Shown in pieces: positions 14,078-16,011 of a DNA stretch of 16,011 nucleotides. How positions within the stretch are numbered: position 1 is the stretch's first letter; every line of letters begins with the position of its first letter. The notes beneath the pieces were generated by a model that did not search any database, was not told the origin of the DNA, and was given only the letters and a program-made list of their open reading frames with translations. This stretch comes from an uncultured Bryobacterales bacterium. Its GTDB lineage: Bacteria; Acidobacteriota; Terriglobia; Bryobacterales; Bryobacteraceae. The stretch covers positions 1-16,011 of the forward strand of contig CALGAR010000051.1 in assembly GCA_937959285.1 (NCBI GenBank), read 5' to 3'. The translations under genes and the position numbers were made by a program.

Positions 14078-15288
14078 ACAAGTTCTCGCGGCCGCGTCTA
14101 GGCATAATCATTCATCGATATGGCGAGAATCTGACAGGCGGATCAGAGAGCCACTGCCGGCAAGTAGCAGAGCGCCTCGTTCCCTTCTACGACGTCGAAG
14201 TTCTTACGACCTGCGCCGTTGACCACTTGAGCTGGAAGAATGAGCTGCCCGAGACTGAGACCCGGTTGAACGGTGTGACAATCCGCCGGTTTCCGACAGA
14301 GCATGAGCGGAATCTCGAGAAATTCCACCTCATCTATGACAGGATTTTCCTGACCCAGCTCGATGAAACTCAGCAATACGAGATGGTGCGCTGGCAGGGG
14401 CCTTATTGCCCGAAGCTGGTCTCCTACGTCGAGGCGAACCGCCAGAAATACGACGCCTTCATTGTCTTCACGTATCTCTACTACCCCGCTATCCACTGCC
14501 TGCCGCTGCTCAAGAGTAAGGCCGTGTTCGTACCCACGGCGCACGACGAGGCGTCGCTGTATCTGACTATTCTCGATGACGTGTTCCGGCAGACTCCGCA
14601 CATCTTCTTCAACACCGAGGAGGAGCAGTTTCTGCTGCAGAGACGGTTCGGACTGCCCGACTCTGTCGGCACTGTTGTCGGATTGGGGCTCGACGACCCG
14701 AATCCCGGCCAATACGACGACGCGTGGGAGCCTCTTGAAAACGAACTCGCCGATAAATTTGTCCTGACTTTTGTCGGTCGTATCGAGAATGGCAAAGGGT
14801 GCGATGAGCTCTTGGAGTTCTTCCTCCGGTTCGTCAGCGAGGAGAAACGGCGAGATTTGCTCCTCTTGATGCTCGGAAGGCGCACCATGCCATTCCGGGG
14901 ACATCCTCAAGTCCTATGTCCGGGCTATGTGAGTGAGTTCGTCAAATACCACGCGCTCGAACACACGCACGTCGCGGTTTCCCCGTCCCCATTTGAAAGC
15001 CTTTGCATGGCCGCGCTCGAATCATGGCAGCACGCCAAGCCGTTGCTTGCAAATGGCAAATCGCCCGTCCTGGTCGGCCATTGTATTCGTTCGAACGGTG
15101 GGCTATGGTACACGAGCTATCAGGAGTTTCGAGAGGCTCTGAGGTTGCTGCTGGAGCGGGATGATATACGGCTTGCGCTGGGACGAAGCGGAAGACGTTA
15201 CGTTGCAGAGACGTATCGGTGGGATACAGTCATAAGGACCTACAAAGACGTTCTCGACAGCATCATTCGGCAGCAAGGAACCGTATGA
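14074..15288 (+). CDS. Glycosyltransferase, GT4-like, third of the cluster
   Basis: A 404-residue GT-B protein starting at ATG 14074, with purine-rich GGAAAG just upstream and a 4-bp overlap with the previous gene; an in-frame reading from 13948 would overlap that gene by 130 bp. The N-terminal RLGIIIHRYGENLTGGSESH carries the Gly-rich GGSE loop typical of GT4 (residues 22-25), followed by HCRQVAERLVPFYDVEVLTT. FVLTFVGRIENGKGCDELLE (229-248) opens the donor domain. The E-x7-E pair is E308-SLCMAAL-E316 in VSPSPFESLCMAALESW. The protein should act at the cytoplasmic face on a lipid-linked or polymer acceptor. It ends 54 bp before the convergent DUF4214 gene; no clear terminator hairpin is visible in that gap. 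Confidence 0.9.
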   Translation: MNKFSRPRLGIIIHRYGENLTGGSESHCRQVAERLVPFYDVEVLTTCAVDHLSWKNELPETETRLNGVTIRRFPTEHERNLEKFHLIYDRIFLTQLDETQQYEMVRWQGPYCPKLVSYVEANRQKYDAFIVFTYLYYPAIHCLPLLKSKAVFVPTAHDEASLYLTILDDVFRQTPHIFFNTEEEQFLLQRRFGLPDSVGTVVGLGLDDPNPGQYDDAWEPLENELADKFVLTFVGRIENGKGCDELLEFFLRFVSEEKRRDLLLLMLGRRTMPFRGHPQVLCPGYVSEFVKYHALEHTHVAVSPSPFESLCMAALESWQHAKPLLANGKSPVLVGHCIRSNGGLWYTSYQEFREALRLLLERDDIRLALGRSGRRYVAETYRWDTVIRTYKDVLDSIIRQQGTV

Positions 15289-15342
15289 GAGGAAACCGTC
15301 CGGAATAACTCCACCGACATTCTGGCTGTCTGACCGCTACCT

Positions 15343-16011
15343 CTACCGAAGGAGATTCTGAAACTCGGAACTTTGGAGGATCTCCTGAACCAGCGTCCGA
15401 ACCGGTGTTCCTCCGGCGATTTGAGCAACGCGCTGCTCCATCTCTGTGCTGGTGGGATCCCTTAGCAGCAGGCATGCGTAGAGGATAAATGCCGTCAACC
15501 GAGGGCCGACACCCAAACGAAACTCTTCACTGTTCAAGAAGTTCGTGGCGAGCTGGATTCTTGGGATTCCTGATGCAAGCGCAGTCAGCATGAAGTCAAC
15601 CTCTGCCTGAGTCGCCTCGCGGAGCAAGATGTTGCGATACATCAGGCGAACAAACTCCTCATCACTCAGCTGTCCATATTTCAGCTGAAACTCTGCCGAG
15701 TTTAGAAAATTGAAAACAAGGTCATTGTGCGTAACAATGGCCGATGCCAGAGCGTTTCTTGTGAAAAGCCATCCCCCGTATTCAGCATCGCGACCAAGCA
15801 GGCCAACGTACAGCCCAGCGATGAACCTGCCGCCAATGTTGAACTCCTCGCTGTTGAAAAAGTTCATCACGAGGTCGGTTGGCGGCAAACCGCTCGTTAA
15901 GGCGGCCTCCATAAAATTCACTTCTTCATTGGAGGGAATGCGGCCGAAGAAGTTGAAGTACATTTGACCAATAAAGCGGCGGTTGTAGTTGCCCGAAGCA
16001 GCCGCCTGCCG
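15343..16011 (-). CDS. DUF4214-repeat protein, C-terminal part (runs off the window)
   Basis: The frame is open to the window edge, giving 222 residues and a TAG at 15343-15345; ATG 15963 lies inside a repeat, so the true start is outside. The sequence consists of four ~48-50 residue repeats. Each begins with a helix such as RFIGQMYFNFFGRIP or EFVRLMYRNILLREA, and the first three end in NFFNSEEF, NFLNSAEF and NFLNSEEF; the last reads EILQSSEF. This matches DUF4214, related to phycobilisome-linker-like repeats and common in large secreted or surface proteins, often with carbohydrate-related neighbours. No signal peptide can be judged since the N-terminus is missing. It is convergent with the glycosyltransferase operon. 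A surface or extracellular role connected with the polysaccharide is plausible but not shown. Confidence 0.82.
   Translation of the reverse strand, partial: RQAAASGNYNRRFIGQMYFNFFGRIPSNEEVNFMEAALTSGLPPTDLVMNFFNSEEFNIGGRFIAGLYVGLLGRDAEYGGWLFTRNALASAIVTHNDLVFNFLNSAEFQLKYGQLSDEEFVRLMYRNILLREATQAEVDFMLTALASGIPRIQLATNFLNSEEFRLGVGPRLTAFILYACLLLRDPTSTEMEQRVAQIAGGTPVRTLVQEILQSSEFQNLLR

Noticed and set aside
14143..14910. 255-codon antisense frame over the third glycosyltransferase
   Set aside because: Shadow of the GT4 gene; no motif seen.
15289..15342. Bidirectional terminator between the convergent glycosyltransferase and DUF4214 genes
   Set aside because: No stem with adequate pairing and no T-run on either strand was found.

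Overview
The window looks like a chromosomal segment of a Gram-negative soil bacterium, most likely an acidobacterium. This is inferred from gene families, not from a marker gene. The pointers are an Oar-type TonB-dependent receptor with an N-terminal carboxypeptidase-regulatory-like domain, a MerR-HTH/TPR hybrid protein, a YidC with a large periplasmic domain, and moderately high GC. Seven of the CDS use GTG or TTG starts.

Layout. (1) Bases 1-992, minus strand: the N-terminal third of an Oar-like outer-membrane receptor, with a promoter, a strong SD and a cluster of inverted GCTGAG repeats upstream. (2) 1127-2068, minus: a MerR-type HTH plus TPR protein. (3) 2203-4373, plus: feoA-feoB ferrous iron uptake genes, divergent from the TPR gene, whose promoter carries a palindrome between -35 and -10. 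(4) 4450-6262: thioredoxin reductase, then an exported protein of unknown function. (5) 6410-10912: the conserved rpmH-rnpA-yidD-yidC-jag-mnmE operon behind a near-consensus promoter and a structured leader. (6) 11129-15288: an envelope or extracellular polysaccharide cluster with three GT-B glycosyltransferases and one small coiled-coil/membrane protein; its last three genes are tightly coupled. (7) 15343-16011, minus: the C-terminal part of a DUF4214-repeat protein, convergent with the sugar genes.

How it works together. FeoA/FeoB import Fe(II). TrxB supplies reduced thioredoxin. The rpmH operon combines translation (L34), tRNA 5'-processing (RNase P protein), inner-membrane protein insertion (YidD, YidC), RNA binding (Jag/KhpB) and tRNA wobble-uridine modification (MnmE). 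dnaA, parAB, rsmG and mnmG, frequent neighbours of this block elsewhere, are not in the window.

Most interesting points: rnpA can only start (GTG with a good SD) inside rpmH, giving an 83-bp overlap like that reported for Thermus; the rpmH leader can fold into three consecutive hairpins, the last covering the SD; feoA and the MerR-TPR gene both appear to have leaderless starts; Jag has lost its GxxG loop; YidC has Asn where Arg is usual; FeoB has Thr in place of the G4 Asn. No tRNA, rRNA, CRISPR array, insertion sequence or obvious prophage was seen. No gene-free stretch exceeds 300 bases.
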